This document shows, one piece after another, positions 24,170 to 39,847 of a stretch of DNA of 64,000 bases. How positions within the stretch are numbered: position 1 is the first letter of the stretch; each line of letters opens with the position of its first letter. The stretch spans positions 1 to 64,000 of the forward strand of contig JAJYUL010000013.1 in assembly GCA_021792555.1 (NCBI GenBank), given 5' to 3'. Source of the DNA: Pseudomonadota bacterium. Lineage in GTDB: Bacteria; Pseudomonadota; Gammaproteobacteria; Steroidobacterales; Steroidobacteraceae. Position numbers and translations under genes: made by a program. The notes beneath the pieces were generated by a model. It had not been told where the DNA came from and made no database searches. It was given only the letters and a program-made list of their open reading frames with translations.

Positions 24170-25133
24170 TCTCTTCGGTGTCAGGCTGCGCGGCCTGCTC
24201 GCTCTGCGGCGCCGGCGCCGCAGACGGCTCCACCGCGCCTTGCACGTCCTGCCCCCCCACCACGCGCAGCGCCGGGGCCGGTTTGCCGGGACGCACGTGC
24301 AGCGGCGCGTAGGGCTCCGACTGCACGATGTCGATCAGGCCCTCGCGCACCAGTTCGAGGATCGCCATGAAGGTGACCGTCACCCCCATGCGCCCCTCCT
24401 CGGGCCGGAACAGGCGCACGAACTCGACGAAGCCGCCGCCCTCGAGCGAGGCGAGGATGTTGCCCATGCGCTCGCGCACCGACAACGGCTCGCGCTGGAT
24501 GTGGTGGTGCGCGAACATCTCCGAGCGCACCACGACCTCCTGGAAGGCGAGCAGCATCTCCTGCAGGGTGACCTGCGGCAGCACGCGCACCACCTGGCGC
24601 TCGGTGAGCTCGGCTGCGGCGCTGAAGTGATCGCGCTCGAGGCGCGGCAGCTCATCGATGCTCTCGGCGGCGCGCTTGAAGCGCTCGTACTCCTGCAGCC
24701 GGCGCACGAGCTCGGCGCGCGGATCCTCCTCGGTCTGCTCGGCGCTCTTCGGCCGCGGCAGCAGCATGCGCGATTTGATCTCCGCAAGAGTGGCGGCCAT
24801 CACCAGGTACTCCCCGGCGAGCTCGAGCTGCAGATCCTGCATCAGCTCGATGTAGCGCATGTACTGGCGGGTGATCTCCGCGAGCGGGATGTCCAGGATG
24901 TCGAGGTTCTGCCGGCGGATCAGGTACAGCAGCAGATCGAGCGGGCCCTCGAAGGCCTCGAGAAACACCTCGAGGGCCTGCGGCGGGATGTACAGGTCGC
25001 GCGGCAGCACGGTCACCGGCTCGCCGTTGACCACCGCGAAGGGCATCTCCACCTGCTCGGGCGCGGCCGGATGCGCCGCCTCGGACGGCGGCTCGCTCGG
25101 GACTACCGTCAGTTCGGGTTTCAGCTCGCTCAT
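24156..25133 (-). CDS. scpA: segregation and condensation protein A
   Basis: ScpA is the kleisin that bridges the SMC heads. The 325-aa protein contains the kleisin N-terminal motif FEGPLDLLLYLIRRQNLDIL followed by LAEITRQYM, and the C-terminal winged helix 'MGVTVTFMAILELVREGLIDI'. It carries an extra acidic N-terminal segment of about 45 residues. ATG 25133 is the first start compatible with an 8-bp spacing after trpS. It is translationally overlapped by scpB. Confidence 0.95.
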   Translation of the reverse strand: MSELKPELTVVPSEPPSEAAHPAAPEQVEMPFAVVNGEPVTVLPRDLYIPPQALEVFLEAFEGPLDLLLYLIRRQNLDILDIPLAEITRQYMRYIELMQDLQLELAGEYLVMAATLAEIKSRMLLPRPKSAEQTEEDPRAELVRRLQEYERFKRAAESIDELPRLERDHFSAAAELTERQVVRVLPQVTLQEMLLAFQEVVVRSEMFAHHHIQREPLSVRERMGNILASLEGGGFVEFVRLFRPEEGRMGVTVTFMAILELVREGLIDIVQSEPYAPLHVRPGKPAPALRVVGGQDVQGAVEPSAAPAPQSEQAAQPDTEENADD

Positions 25134-25141
25134 CGGCGCGA

Positions 25142-26356
25142 TCAGTCGGTGCGCAGGTGCATGGCCCGGCGCACTTCCTCGAGTGTCTCGCGGGCGGCAT
25201 CGCGCGCCTTCTCGGCCCCCTCGGCCACGATGTCGCGCAGCAGCTCCGGATTGTCGGTGTATTCCTGAGCGCGGCGGCGCATGCCGGTCACTTCCTCGAC
25301 GATCTTGTCGATCACCGGCTGCTTGCACTCGAGACAGCCGATGCCGGCCGAGCGGCAGCCCTCGGCGGCCCATTTGCGGATGTCCTCCCCGGAGTAGATC
25401 TTGTGCAGATCCCACACCGGGCAGCGCTCCGGCTCGCCCGGATCGGTGCGCCGCGCGCGCGCCGGATCGGTCTTCATCGCGCGCAGCTTGCGCGTGACGG
25501 ACTGCGGGTCCTCGCGCAGCTCGATGGTGTTGCCGTAGGACTTGGACATCTTGCGCCCGTCGAGCCCCGGCACCTTCGGGGTCTCGGTGAGCAGCGCCTG
25601 GGGCTCGGGCAGGATGCTCACTCCGGTGCCCTCGAGATACCCGAGCAGCCGGTCGCGGTCGGCCACCGTCAGGCGGCTCAGCCCGTTCACCAGCGCCCGG
25701 GCGCGCTCGAGCGCCTCGTGATCGCCGCTTTCCTGGAACTTGCGGCGCAGCTGCCGGTACAACGTGGTGTTGCGCCCGCCGAGAGCCTTGATCGCCCGCT
25801 CGACCTTCTCCTCGAAATCCGGCTCGCGCCCGTAGAGGTGGTTGAAGCGGCGCGCGGTCTCGCGGGTGAGCTCCACGTGCGCCACCTGGTCCTCCCCGAC
25901 CGGCACGTGCTGGGCGCGGTAGACCAGGATGTCGGCGCTTTGCAGCAGCGGATAGCCGAGAAACCCGTAGGTGGCGAGGTCGCGGTCCTTCAGCTGCTCC
26001 TGCTGGTCCTTGTAGCTCGGCACCCGCTCGAGCCAGCCGAGCGGGGTGATCATCGACAGCAGCAGGTGCAGCTCGGCGTGCTCGGGCACGTGCGACTGCA
26101 CGAACAGCGTCGCCACGCCCGGGTTCAGCCCCGCGGCCAGCCAGTCGATCAGCACCTCGTGCACGAACTCCGGCAGCCGGGCGGTGTCTTCATAGCCGGT
26201 GGTGAGCATGTGCCAGTCGGCGATGAAGAAGTAGCACTCGTACTCGTACTGCAGGCGCACCCAGTTGCGCAGCGCCCCGTGATAGTTGCCCAGATGCAGT
26301 CGGCCGGTCGGGCGCATGCCGGACAGAACGCGCCCGCCGGGGTTGGGAGTGCTCAT
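25142..26356 (-). CDS. trpS: tryptophanyl-tRNA synthetase
   Basis: TrpRS charges tRNA-Trp. The 404-aa class I synthetase has the HIGH-type motif TGRLHLGNYHGAL near residue 17 and GRKMSKSYGN as its KMSKS loop. It is longer than the ~335-residue E. coli enzyme because of an insertion with a GCLECKQPVIDKI segment near the C-terminus, as in several GC-rich gammaproteobacteria. It precedes scpA by 8 bp and follows yciO by 19 bp, all on one strand. Confidence 0.96.
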   Translation of the reverse strand: MSTPNPGGRVLSGMRPTGRLHLGNYHGALRNWVRLQYEYECYFFIADWHMLTTGYEDTARLPEFVHEVLIDWLAAGLNPGVATLFVQSHVPEHAELHLLLSMITPLGWLERVPSYKDQQEQLKDRDLATYGFLGYPLLQSADILVYRAQHVPVGEDQVAHVELTRETARRFNHLYGREPDFEEKVERAIKALGGRNTTLYRQLRRKFQESGDHEALERARALVNGLSRLTVADRDRLLGYLEGTGVSILPEPQALLTETPKVPGLDGRKMSKSYGNTIELREDPQSVTRKLRAMKTDPARARRTDPGEPERCPVWDLHKIYSGEDIRKWAAEGCRSAGIGCLECKQPVIDKIVEEVTGMRRRAQEYTDNPELLRDIVAEGAEKARDAARETLEEVRRAMHLRTD

Positions 26357-26375
26357 CGAACCTCGTCTCGTACCC

Positions 26376-27029
26376 TCAAACGGTCAGTATACCGTGTCCG
26401 GCCGCTCCCCCGAGGATGGGCGCGAGCGGTCCGCGGCCGGCGCGCACGACCGTCGGGGGGCTCACCGAAAGGTCCACCACCGTGGTCGGCACCACCCCGC
26501 AGTCCCCGCCGTCGAGCACCGCATCGATCTCGTGCTCCAGGCGCTGCTGGATCTGCCGCCCCGAGGTGAGCGGCGCGGGATCCTCCGGCAGCAGCAGCGT
26601 GCTGCTCATCAGCGGCTCGCCGAGCTCCTCGAGCAGCAGCTGCGGCACCGGATGGTCCGGGATGCGGATCCCGATGGTGCGCCGGCTGGGGTTCTGCAGC
26701 CGCCGCGGGGTCTCGCGGGTGGCCTTCACCAGAAACGTGTACGGCCCCGGCAGGCAGCTGCGCAGCATGCGGAACTGCCAGGTCTCCAGGCGCGCAAACC
26801 GGCCCACCTGTGCCAGATCGGCACATACCAGGGTGAAGTGATGATGGCGGTCGGCCCGGCGGATGCGCCGCACGCGCTCGATCGCCTTGACGTCCCCGAG
26901 GTGCCAGCCGAGCGCATAGCAGGAGTCGGTTGGATAGGCGACGATCCCGCCCTCGCGCACGATCTGCGCGGCGATGCGGATCAGGCGCGCCTGGGGCGTC
27001 ACCGGATGCAGCTCCAGGTACTCGCTCAC
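26376..27029 (-). CDS. YciO/Sua5/YrdC-family protein
   Basis: This 217-aa protein has the YrdC fold used for threonylcarbamoyl-AMP formation, but resembles YciO more than TsaC. It begins SEYLELHPVTPQARLIR, followed by GGIVAYPTDSCYALGWHLGD and HHHFTLVCADL, as in E. coli YciO. The biological role of YciO is not settled. The start is a GTG at 27029 with GGAGG nine bases upstream. It heads the yciO-trpS-scpA-scpB run and is divergent from bolA. Confidence 0.88.
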   Translation of the reverse strand: MSEYLELHPVTPQARLIRIAAQIVREGGIVAYPTDSCYALGWHLGDVKAIERVRRIRRADRHHHFTLVCADLAQVGRFARLETWQFRMLRSCLPGPYTFLVKATRETPRRLQNPSRRTIGIRIPDHPVPQLLLEELGEPLMSSTLLLPEDPAPLTSGRQIQQRLEHEIDAVLDGGDCGVVPTTVVDLSVSPPTVVRAGRGPLAPILGGAAGHGILTV

Positions 27030-27138
27030 GTGCTCCCGCCTCCTTACCGGCCGGTCGACGAACGCTCCCTTGGGAGCAACGGCGGTCGAGTGGGTTATGA
27101 TACGCACTTTAGGCACCGAAGCTGCGATCGCCCCCGGG

Positions 27139-27432
27139 ATGAACCCCACGCCCAAAGCCACCCTCGCCGAGATCCGCGCCGCTCTCGAGCGCTCGCTCGA
27201 ACCGGACTCGCTCGACATCCGCGACGACAGCGCGCGGCATGCCGGGCATGCCGGGGCGCGCTCCGGCGGTCATTACCAGGTGACGGTGGTGTCGGCGGCG
27301 TTCGCCGGACGCACGCCGCTCGAGCGGCACCGCATGGTCTACCAGGCCCTCGAGCCGCTGATGGGCCGAGGCATCCACGCGCTGAACATCACTGCGCGCG
27401 CGCCGCAGGGTGCGGACCGCCCCGGTACTTGA
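27139..27432 (+). CDS. BolA-family protein
   Basis: This 97-aa BolA-like protein (about residues 8-90: TLAEIRAALERSLEPDSLDI, then GGHYQVTVVSAAFAGRTPLE and RHRMVYQALEPLMGRGIHAL) has the class II KH-like fold. BolA proteins bind [2Fe-2S] together with monothiol glutaredoxins and affect iron homeostasis and cell shape. A His-rich insertion (RHAGHAGARSGGHY) sits in the loop that carries the cluster ligand in this family. The start ATG 27139 matches the domain border. A lipoprotein PPIase follows 56 bp downstream. Confidence 0.9.
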   Translation: MNPTPKATLAEIRAALERSLEPDSLDIRDDSARHAGHAGARSGGHYQVTVVSAAFAGRTPLERHRMVYQALEPLMGRGIHALNITARAPQGADRPGT

Positions 27433-27488
27433 GCCGGCCGGCGCGCCCGGCCAGACCCCCTCGCTTTCAACCACCCAACGAGAACCTC

Positions 27489-28424
27489 ATGAAGCATCTC
27501 AGGATCCTCCTCACCGCGCTCGCCGTGCTGGGCCTTGCCGCCTGCCACACGCAATCGACCCCGACCAGCGGCGCCTCGGCCGCGGTGGCGACCGTCAACG
27601 GCGTGCCGATCACCCAGCAGTTCTACGACTCCTACATCAAGATGATCTCCGGCGGGCGCACCCCGAGCGAGCTCACCCCGCAGCAGCGCGCGATGGTGCT
27701 CGATGGGCTGATCCGCGCCGAGGCCGTCGCGCAGGAGGCCGTCAAGCAGGGCCTGGACAAGCAGCCGCACACCGCGGCGATGCTCGAGCTGACGCGCCTG
27801 AACGTGCTCGAGCAGGCGCTCTCGGACAAGTATCTGGCCGGCCAGGAGCCGACCGATGCACAGCTGCAGACCGTCTACGACCAGCAGATCGCCAAGTTCC
27901 CCAAGCTCGAGTACCACGCACGGCACATCCTCGTGAAGAGCAAGGCGGAGGCGCAGAAGATCATCCAGGAGCTCGACCGCGACCATGGCCGCAACTTCGC
28001 CGCGCTCGCCAAAGCCGACTCGATCGACCCGTCGAAGGCCAACGGCGGGGATCTCGGCTGGTTCCCGCTGAGCAACATGGTGCCGTCCTTCTCCGCGGCG
28101 CTCGAGAAGCTCAAGCCCGGCCAGATCACCCAGACCCCGGTGCACACGCGCTTCGGCTGGCACGTGATCCAGCTGCTCGGCACCCGTCCGATGCACGCGC
28201 CGAGCTTCCAGGAGGTCAAGGCCCGTCTGAAGCAGGCGGTGGAGAACAACAAGTTCAACACCTACACCACCTCGCTGGTCAAGGGCGCGAAGGTCGAGAC
28301 CTACCTCGATCCGCAGACCGGTGAGCTCAACGCCAAGGGCACCGCGGGCATGCCGGCCATTCCGGGCGCCCCGGGCGCCCCGGCGGGCGGCGCGAGCGCC
28401 CCTGCCCCTGCCGCCGGGAACTGA
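27489..28424 (+). CDS. periplasmic peptidyl-prolyl isomerase lipoprotein (PpiC type)
   Basis: The 311-aa product starts with a lipoprotein signal (MKHLRILLTALAVLGLAAC, lipobox LAAC, Cys19 lipidated). A SurA/PrsA-like N-terminal helical region follows, then a parvulin PpiC domain (about residues 135-240) with HARHILVKSKAEAQKI, GGDLGWFPLSNMVPSFS and FGWHVIQL. It should help fold outer-membrane or periplasmic proteins. The last ~35 residues are a flexible Gly/Ala/Pro tail. A strong terminator follows 12 bp after the stop codon. Confidence 0.92.
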   Translation: MKHLRILLTALAVLGLAACHTQSTPTSGASAAVATVNGVPITQQFYDSYIKMISGGRTPSELTPQQRAMVLDGLIRAEAVAQEAVKQGLDKQPHTAAMLELTRLNVLEQALSDKYLAGQEPTDAQLQTVYDQQIAKFPKLEYHARHILVKSKAEAQKIIQELDRDHGRNFAALAKADSIDPSKANGGDLGWFPLSNMVPSFSAALEKLKPGQITQTPVHTRFGWHVIQLLGTRPMHAPSFQEVKARLKQAVENNKFNTYTTSLVKGAKVETYLDPQTGELNAKGTAGMPAIPGAPGAPAGGASAPAPAAGN

Positions 28425-28436
28425 CCGGCTGCAGCG

Positions 28437-28478
28437 CGCCCCCGGAGCGGCTGCGGCCGCTCCGGGGGCGTTTCGTTT

Positions 28479-28479
<1 letters not shown>
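28437..28479. terminator. intrinsic terminator between the PPIase gene and ligA
   Basis: A perfect 15-bp GC-rich stem (28437-28451 with 28456-28470, loop TGCG) is followed on + by TTTCGTTTT. It ends the bolA-PPIase transcript. It also lies directly at the ligA stop codon, but the T-tract favours + strand use. Confidence 0.92.
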
Positions 28480-34986
<6,507 letters not shown>

Positions 34987-35048
34987 CTGCGTTGTCTTCC
35001 GTTCTCTTCTCAATGGCCGCCGCAGCGAGGCGCGCTAGTGTAGAGTAA

Positions 35049-35444
35049 ATGGCCATGCCCTCACAGCCTGCCCAGCACATCGAGACCTTCCCCAATCCCC
35101 GTCCCGGGGCGGACTACACCATCCGTATGCGGATCCCGGAGTTCACCTGCCTGTGCCCGCGCACCGGCCAGCCGGACTTCGCCACGCTCGATCTGGCCTA
35201 TGTGCCCGATCAGCGCTGCGTGGAGCTGAAGTCGCTGAAGCTGTACATCTGGTCGTTCCGCGACCGCGGGGTGTTCCACGAGGCGGTCACCAACGAGATC
35301 GCCGATTACCTCACCGGGGAGCTCGCGCCGCGCTATCTGCGCCTGGAGGCGCGCTTCAAGGTGCGCGGCGGGATCTACACGCGGGTGATCGTCGAGCGGC
35401 GCGCGAGCGGCTGGCAGCCTCCCGCCCCGGTGCACCTGCCCTGA
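35049..35444 (+). CDS. queF: NADPH-dependent 7-cyano-7-deazaguanine reductase
   Basis: QueF reduces preQ0 to preQ1 in queuosine synthesis. The 131-aa product is the short, single-domain QueF type. It has the catalytic cysteine Cys36 in [14 protein letters not shown], catalytic Asp43, the substrate segment [15 protein letters not shown], and the FHE motif ([10 protein letters not shown]). No preQ1 riboswitch-like leader was recognised in the 62-bp upstream gap. Confidence 0.95.
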   Translation: MAMPSQPAQHIETFPNPRPGADYTIRMRIPEFTCLCPRTGQPDFATLDLAYVPDQRCVELKSLKLYIWSFRDRGVFHEAVTNEIADYLTGELAPRYLRLEARFKVRGGIYTRVIVERRASGWQPPAPVHLP

Positions 35445-35540
35445 GGGGCCCCCGCCGGTGCGCACGCGGCGCTGTACAGGCCCTGGGGCGCCGGTATAAT
35501 CGCGCGTTCCGCAAAAGCCTCATATGCGTAGGAGCGAGTG

Positions 35541-36299
35541 ATGTCGGCCAAGAAACCCGCGCCAAAGACCGCGAAGGGTAAGAAGGCCGCGCCTGCGAAA
35601 ACCGCGGCGAAGAAACCGGCCGCGGTCAAGCGGCCGGCCGCGCGCAAGAGCGCCCGACCGGCGGCGCACAAGAGCGCCCCCGGCAAGTCCTCGCACGCGC
35701 ACGCGCACGCGCACGCGCCGAGCGCAGCCGAGCCCGAAGCGAAGCTCCAGACGGCCCGCGCCGCGGCGCTCCCCGAGGTGGCCGCGCCGGCCCCGCCGGT
35801 CCGCACGCGGGTGCTGCTCAGCGCCGAGAGCGACGAGGGCGAGGGGATCGAGCCCGGAAGCCTGCTCGCGGGCCCCCGCAACGTTCAGCCGTACATCCCC
35901 AAGCGCGGCGAGCAGTACATGAGCAAGGAGCAGCTCGATCACTTCCGCAACATCCTCAACAGCTGGAAGCGCGACCTGATGGTCGAGGTGGACCGCACCG
36001 TCTCGCACATGAAGGACGAGGCGGCGAACTTCCCGGACCCCTCGGACCGGGCCACCCAGGAAGAGGAGTTCAGCCTCGAGCTGCGCACCCGCGACCGCGA
36101 GCGCAAGCTGATCCGCAAGATCGACGAGGCGCTGAAGCGCATCGAGGACGGCACCTACGGGTACTGCCTCGAGACCGGCGAGGAAATCGGCATCAAGCGC
36201 CTGGAGGCGCGGCCCGTGGCCACGCTCAGCATCGAGGCCCAGGAGCGGCGCGAGCGGCGCGAGAAGCAGTACGGCGACCGCGACGACCGCTACCGCTAG
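35541..36299 (+). CDS. dksA: DksA-type transcription factor with a histone-like N-terminal tail
   Basis: DksA binds the RNA polymerase secondary channel and works with ppGpp. The C-terminal ~135 residues of this 252-aa protein match DksA: YMSKEQLDHFRNILNSWKRD, the acidic coiled-coil tip 'PDPSDRATQEEEFSLELRTRDRE', and GYCLETGEEIGIKRLEARP. Only one of the four zinc-finger cysteines of E. coli DksA is present, so it is the zinc-free type. The N-terminal ~115 residues are extra: a Lys/Ala/Pro-rich, histone H1-like stretch and a HAHAHAHA run coded by four CACGCG repeats (35694-35717). The start ATG 35541 follows AGGAG with 6-nt spacing. gluQ follows. Confidence 0.93.
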   Translation: MSAKKPAPKTAKGKKAAPAKTAAKKPAAVKRPAARKSARPAAHKSAPGKSSHAHAHAHAPSAAEPEAKLQTARAAALPEVAAPAPPVRTRVLLSAESDEGEGIEPGSLLAGPRNVQPYIPKRGEQYMSKEQLDHFRNILNSWKRDLMVEVDRTVSHMKDEAANFPDPSDRATQEEEFSLELRTRDRERKLIRKIDEALKRIEDGTYGYCLETGEEIGIKRLEARPVATLSIEAQERRERREKQYGDRDDRYR

Positions 36300-36300
36300 C

Positions 36301-37206
36301 CCCGCCCCGGGCGGCGCCGCCGACTGCGGACGCTTTGCCCCCTCGCCGAGCGGCCCGCTGCACCTCGGCTCGCTGCTCACTGCCACCGGCAGCTTCCTCG
36401 AGGCACGCTCGCACGGCGGGCGCTGGCTCGTACGCATGGAGGATCTGGACCCGCGCTGCATCGAGGGCTGCGCCGAAGAGCAGCTGCGCACGCTGGAGGC
36501 CTTCGGCTTCACCTGGGATGGCCCCGTCGAGTACCAGAGCCGGCGCACCGCGCACTACCAGGAGGCGCTCGAGCGGCTGCGCGCGGCGGGAGTGACTTTC
36601 GAGTGCAGCTGCTCGCGGCGCGAGCTCGCGAGCGAGGCGGCCGCCCTCGGGCGCTACCCCGGGACGTGCCGCACCGGCGCGCGCCATCCGGGACCGACCG
36701 CGACACGCCTGCGCATCGATGAAGGGCTCGCCCTCGCCGTCGAGGACCTCTTCCAGGGCCCGATTCAATGGCCGGCCGGCACCCTCGGGGACGTCATCAT
36801 CCGCCGCCGCGACGGGGTGTTCGCCTATCAGCTCGCCGTGGTGGTGGACGATGCGCTGCAGGGCGTCACCACCGTCGTGCGCGGCGCGGACCTGCTCGAG
36901 AGCACCGGCTGGCAGATCGCCCTCGGGCGCGCGCTCGGCCTGCCCGCCCCGCGCTACGGGCACCTGCCGCTGCTCACCGAGCCCGGCGGCGCCAAGCTCG
37001 CCAAATCCCGCCGCTCCCTCGCGCTCGAACCGCAGCGCGCCGGGGAGCAGCTGCTCACCGTGCTCACCCTGCTGCGCCAGGCGCCGCCGCGCGCCCTCGC
37101 GGGCGCCCCGGCCCGCGAGGTGCTGGCCTGGGCCCTCGAGCACTGGTCGAGCGCGCCGCTGCACGGGCTGCGGCAGATCGCCCTGCCCGCCTCCACCGGA
37201 CCCTGA
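36301..37206 (+). CDS. gluQ: glutamyl-Q tRNA(Asp) synthetase; no ordinary start codon
   Basis: GluQ loads glutamate onto the queuosine base of tRNA-Asp. The frame encodes GRFAPSPSGPLHLGSLLTAT (HIGH-type motif), WLVRMEDLDP, the zinc site CSCSRREL...YPGTC, and the KMSKS-like AKLAKSRRS. From dksA's stop codon the frame gives about 301 residues, the family length. Yet no ATG, GTG or TTG occurs in frame before the HIGH motif; the first ATG (36436) would delete it. The coordinates given start at the first in-frame codon after the dksA stop and are arbitrary. Initiation at a non-canonical codon, a frameshift from dksA, or an assembly error are possible. The dksA-gluQ pairing, and queF nearby, is typical. 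Confidence 0.85.
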   Translation, partial: PAPGGAADCGRFAPSPSGPLHLGSLLTATGSFLEARSHGGRWLVRMEDLDPRCIEGCAEEQLRTLEAFGFTWDGPVEYQSRRTAHYQEALERLRAAGVTFECSCSRRELASEAAALGRYPGTCRTGARHPGPTATRLRIDEGLALAVEDLFQGPIQWPAGTLGDVIIRRRDGVFAYQLAVVVDDALQGVTTVVRGADLLESTGWQIALGRALGLPAPRYGHLPLLTEPGGAKLAKSRRSLALEPQRAGEQLLTVLTLLRQAPPRALAGAPAREVLAWALEHWSSAPLHGLRQIALPASTGP

Positions 37207-37233
37207 GCGCGGGCGCGCCCTTGCATAACGAAC

Positions 37234-37263
37234 GGGGCCCGCTCCCTCGCGAGAGCGGGCCCC
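37234..37263 (-). terminator. probable intrinsic terminator after pnp
   Basis: A perfect 11-bp stem (GGGGCCCGCTC at 37234-37244 with its complement at 37253-37263, 8-nt loop) lies between the convergent gluQ and pnp genes. On the minus strand it is followed by GTTCGTTATG, only weakly T-rich. It could serve either gene. Confidence 0.65.
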
Positions 37264-37287
37264 GGCAGGCTCAGGCGCGCCGCGCGC

Positions 37288-39372
37288 TCAGGCGGCGTCG
37301 ACGTCGCGCATCGAGAGGCGGATGCGCCCCTGACGGTCGACCTCGAGCACCTTCACGCGGATGACGTCGCCTTCCTTGAGCTTGTCGCTCACGCGCTCGA
37401 CGCGCTCGTTGGAGATCTGCGAGATGTGCACCAGGCCATCGCGGCCCGGCAGGATGGTGACGAAAGCGCCGAAGTCCATCAGCCGCACCACCTTGCCCTC
37501 GTACACGCGTCCGACCTCCACATCGGCGGTGATCAGCTCGATGCGCCGCTGCGCCTCGCGGCCGGCCGTGCCGTTGACCGAGGCGATCTTGACCGTGCCG
37601 TCGCTCTCGATGTCGATGGTGGTGCCGGTCTCCTCGGTGATCTGGCGGATCACCGCACCGCCCTTGCCGATGACGTCGCGGATCTTCTCCGGATCGATCT
37701 TCAGCGTGATGATCGAGGGCGCCCACTCGGACATGTTGGCCCGCGGGGCGCTGATGACCTTGTTCATCTCGCCGAGGATGTGCAGACGGCCCTCGCGCGC
37801 CTGCTCGAGCGCGATCTTCATGATCTCGGGGGTGACCCCTTCGACCTTGATGTCCATCTGCAGCGCGGTCACGCCGTCTTTGGTGCCGGCGACCTTGAAG
37901 TCCATGTCGCCGAGGTGATCCTCGTCGCCGAGGATGTCGGTGAGCACCTTGAAGCGGCCGTTCTCGAGCACCAGGCCCATGGCGACGCCGGCCACCGGCG
38001 CCTTGATCGGCACGCCCGCGTCCATCATCGAGAGCGATGCGCCGCACACGCTCGCCATCGAGCTCGAGCCGTTCGACTCGAGGATCTCCGACACGACGCG
38101 GATCACGTACGGGAACTTGGCCATGTCCGGCATCATGGCGTTCACGCCGCGGCGGGCCAGGTTGCCGTGGCCGATCTCGCGGCGCTTCGGCGAGCCCATC
38201 ATGCCCGTCTCGCCCACCGAGAACGGCGGGAAGTTGTAATGCAGCATGAACGGCTCGCGCCGCTCGCCCTCGAGGGCATCGATGATCTGCGCATCGCGCG
38301 TGGTGCCGAGGGTCGTGACCACCAGCGCCTGGGTCTCACCGCGCGTGAACAGCGCCGAGCCGTGCGTACGCGGCAGTACGCCGACCTTGACGGTAATCGG
38401 CCGCACGGTCTTGCAGTCGCGCCCGTCGATGCGCGGCTCGCCGTTGAGGATGCGCTGGCGGACGATGTCGCTTTCGAGCTTGAACAGCGCCGCATCGACC
38501 TGCTCGGCGCTCCACTTGGCCGCCTCGCCCGCACTCAGCGCCGCGACGGTCTCGGCCTTGATCTCCCCGATGCGCGCATAGCGCTGCTGCTTCTCGGTGA
38601 TGGTGTACGCCTGCGCCAGCGCCTGGCGGGCCTTGGCGGCCACGGCGCCGGCGAGCTCGGCGCTCTCGGCCGGCGGCTGCCAGTCCCAGCGCGGCTTGCC
38701 CGCCTCGCGCGCGAGCTCGCGGATGGCGGCGATCGCGGTCTGCATCTGCTGGTGGCCGAACACCACCGCGCCGAGCATCTGCTCCTCGGTCAGGCCCTTG
38801 GCCTCCGACTCGACCATGAGCACGCCGTGCTCGGTGCCCGCGACCACCAGGTGCAGCTGCGAGTCGGCCAGCTCGCTCAGGGTCGGGTTGAGCAGGTACT
38901 CACCGGCCTTCCAGCCGACGCGCGCCGCGCCGATGGGCCCGTTGAACGGAATGCCCGAGAGGGCGAGCGCCGCGGAGGCGCCGAGGAGCGAGGCGATGTC
39001 AGGATCGATCTGCGGATCGAGTGAGACCACCGTGGCGACGACCTGCACATCGTTGTAGAAGCCGTCGGGGAACAACGGGCGGATCGGCCGATCGATCAGA
39101 CGCGAAGTCAGCGTCTCCTTCTCGCTCGGACGGCCCTCACGCTTGAAGAACCCGCCCGGAATGCGCCCGGCGGCGTAGGTCTTCTCGACGTAGTTGACGG
39201 TGAGGGGAAAGAAATCGCGGCCGGCGGCAGGGCTCTTCTGCGCGCACACGGTGACCAGCACGACGGTGTCGCCCATGGAAACGCGCACCGCACCGTCGGC
39301 CTGACGGGCCAGCTCGCCGGTCTCCAGCGTGACCGTATGGGAACCGTATTGGAATGACTTACTGACGCTCAA
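37288..39372 (-). CDS. pnp: polyribonucleotide nucleotidyltransferase (PNPase)
   Basis: PNPase degrades RNA phosphorolytically from the 3' end and is part of the degradosome. The 694-aa protein has two RNase PH domains, an intervening helical domain, a KH domain ([20 protein letters not shown]) and a C-terminal S1 domain ([20 protein letters not shown]). It follows rpsO by 94 bp on the same strand, the conserved rpsO-pnp order, with a terminator-like hairpin in between. Confidence 0.98.
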   Translation of the reverse strand: MSVSKSFQYGSHTVTLETGELARQADGAVRVSMGDTVVLVTVCAQKSPAAGRDFFPLTVNYVEKTYAAGRIPGGFFKREGRPSEKETLTSRLIDRPIRPLFPDGFYNDVQVVATVVSLDPQIDPDIASLLGASAALALSGIPFNGPIGAARVGWKAGEYLLNPTLSELADSQLHLVVAGTEHGVLMVESEAKGLTEEQMLGAVVFGHQQMQTAIAAIRELAREAGKPRWDWQPPAESAELAGAVAAKARQALAQAYTITEKQQRYARIGEIKAETVAALSAGEAAKWSAEQVDAALFKLESDIVRQRILNGEPRIDGRDCKTVRPITVKVGVLPRTHGSALFTRGETQALVVTTLGTTRDAQIIDALEGERREPFMLHYNFPPFSVGETGMMGSPKRREIGHGNLARRGVNAMMPDMAKFPYVIRVVSEILESNGSSSMASVCGASLSMMDAGVPIKAPVAGVAMGLVLENGRFKVLTDILGDEDHLGDMDFKVAGTKDGVTALQMDIKVEGVTPEIMKIALEQAREGRLHILGEMNKVISAPRANMSEWAPSIITLKIDPEKIRDVIGKGGAVIRQITEETGTTIDIESDGTVKIASVNGTAGREAQRRIELITADVEVGRVYEGKVVRLMDFGAFVTILPGRDGLVHISQISNERVERVSDKLKEGDVIRVKVLEVDRQGRIRLSMRDVDAA

Positions 39373-39421
39373 GGTCGAGTCCTCGAATTGGAAATAGGTT
39401 CAGCGGAAAACACCAGGGCGG

Positions 39422-39454
39422 AAAAAATGAAGGGCCGCGCGATCGTGCGGCCCT
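39422..39454 (-). terminator. rpsO-pnp intergenic terminator/hairpin
   Basis: On the minus strand an 8-bp stem AGGGCCGC/GCGGCCCT (39447-39454 with 39431-39438) is followed by TCATTTTTTC. This should terminate part of the rpsO transcript before pnp. In E. coli the same spacer holds the rpsO terminator; partial read-through to pnp is inferred by analogy. Confidence 0.8.
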
Positions 39455-39466
39455 CCTGGTGCGTGA

Positions 39467-39736
39467 TTAGCGGCGTAGCCCCAGACGCTCGACCAGTTCC
39501 TGGTAGGTCTGCGGCTTGGTCTGCTTGAGATAATCGAGGAGCTTGCGGCGCTGATTGACGAGCTTCACCAGGCCGCGCCGCGAGGCGTGATCGCCCTTGT
39601 GCGCGCCGAAGTGCTCGCCCAGGCCGTTGATGCGCTCGGAAAGAAGCGCAACCTGAACCTCGGGAGATCCCGTGTCCGCAGGACCGCGCTGAAATTGCGC
39701 CAGAATCCCGCTCTTTTTCTCGCTGGTTAAAGCCAT
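39467..39736 (-). CDS. rpsO: 30S ribosomal protein S15
   Basis: S15 is a primary 16S rRNA-binding protein of the platform. The 89-aa product has the family length and motifs: [57 protein letters not shown] and [20 protein letters not shown]. It is transcribed with pnp and is followed by a hairpin terminator. Confidence 0.98.
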   Translation of the reverse strand: MALTSEKKSGILAQFQRGPADTGSPEVQVALLSERINGLGEHFGAHKGDHASRRGLVKLVNQRRKLLDYLKQTKPQTYQELVERLGLRR

Positions 39737-39847
39737 TGCAAAACGGTCCTAAGTAGCTGTATCAAGTGCCCGTATAAGGAAGCCCGCAATTTTACCCGTC
39801 AAGTGGCCTTCGCCACAAGTTCGCTCCTGCGTTATGCTCGTGCGGCC

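Noticed and set aside
35694-35717. CACGCG repeat as a separate repeat locus
   Set aside because: It is in frame within dksA and codes for the His-Ala run; treated as part of that gene.
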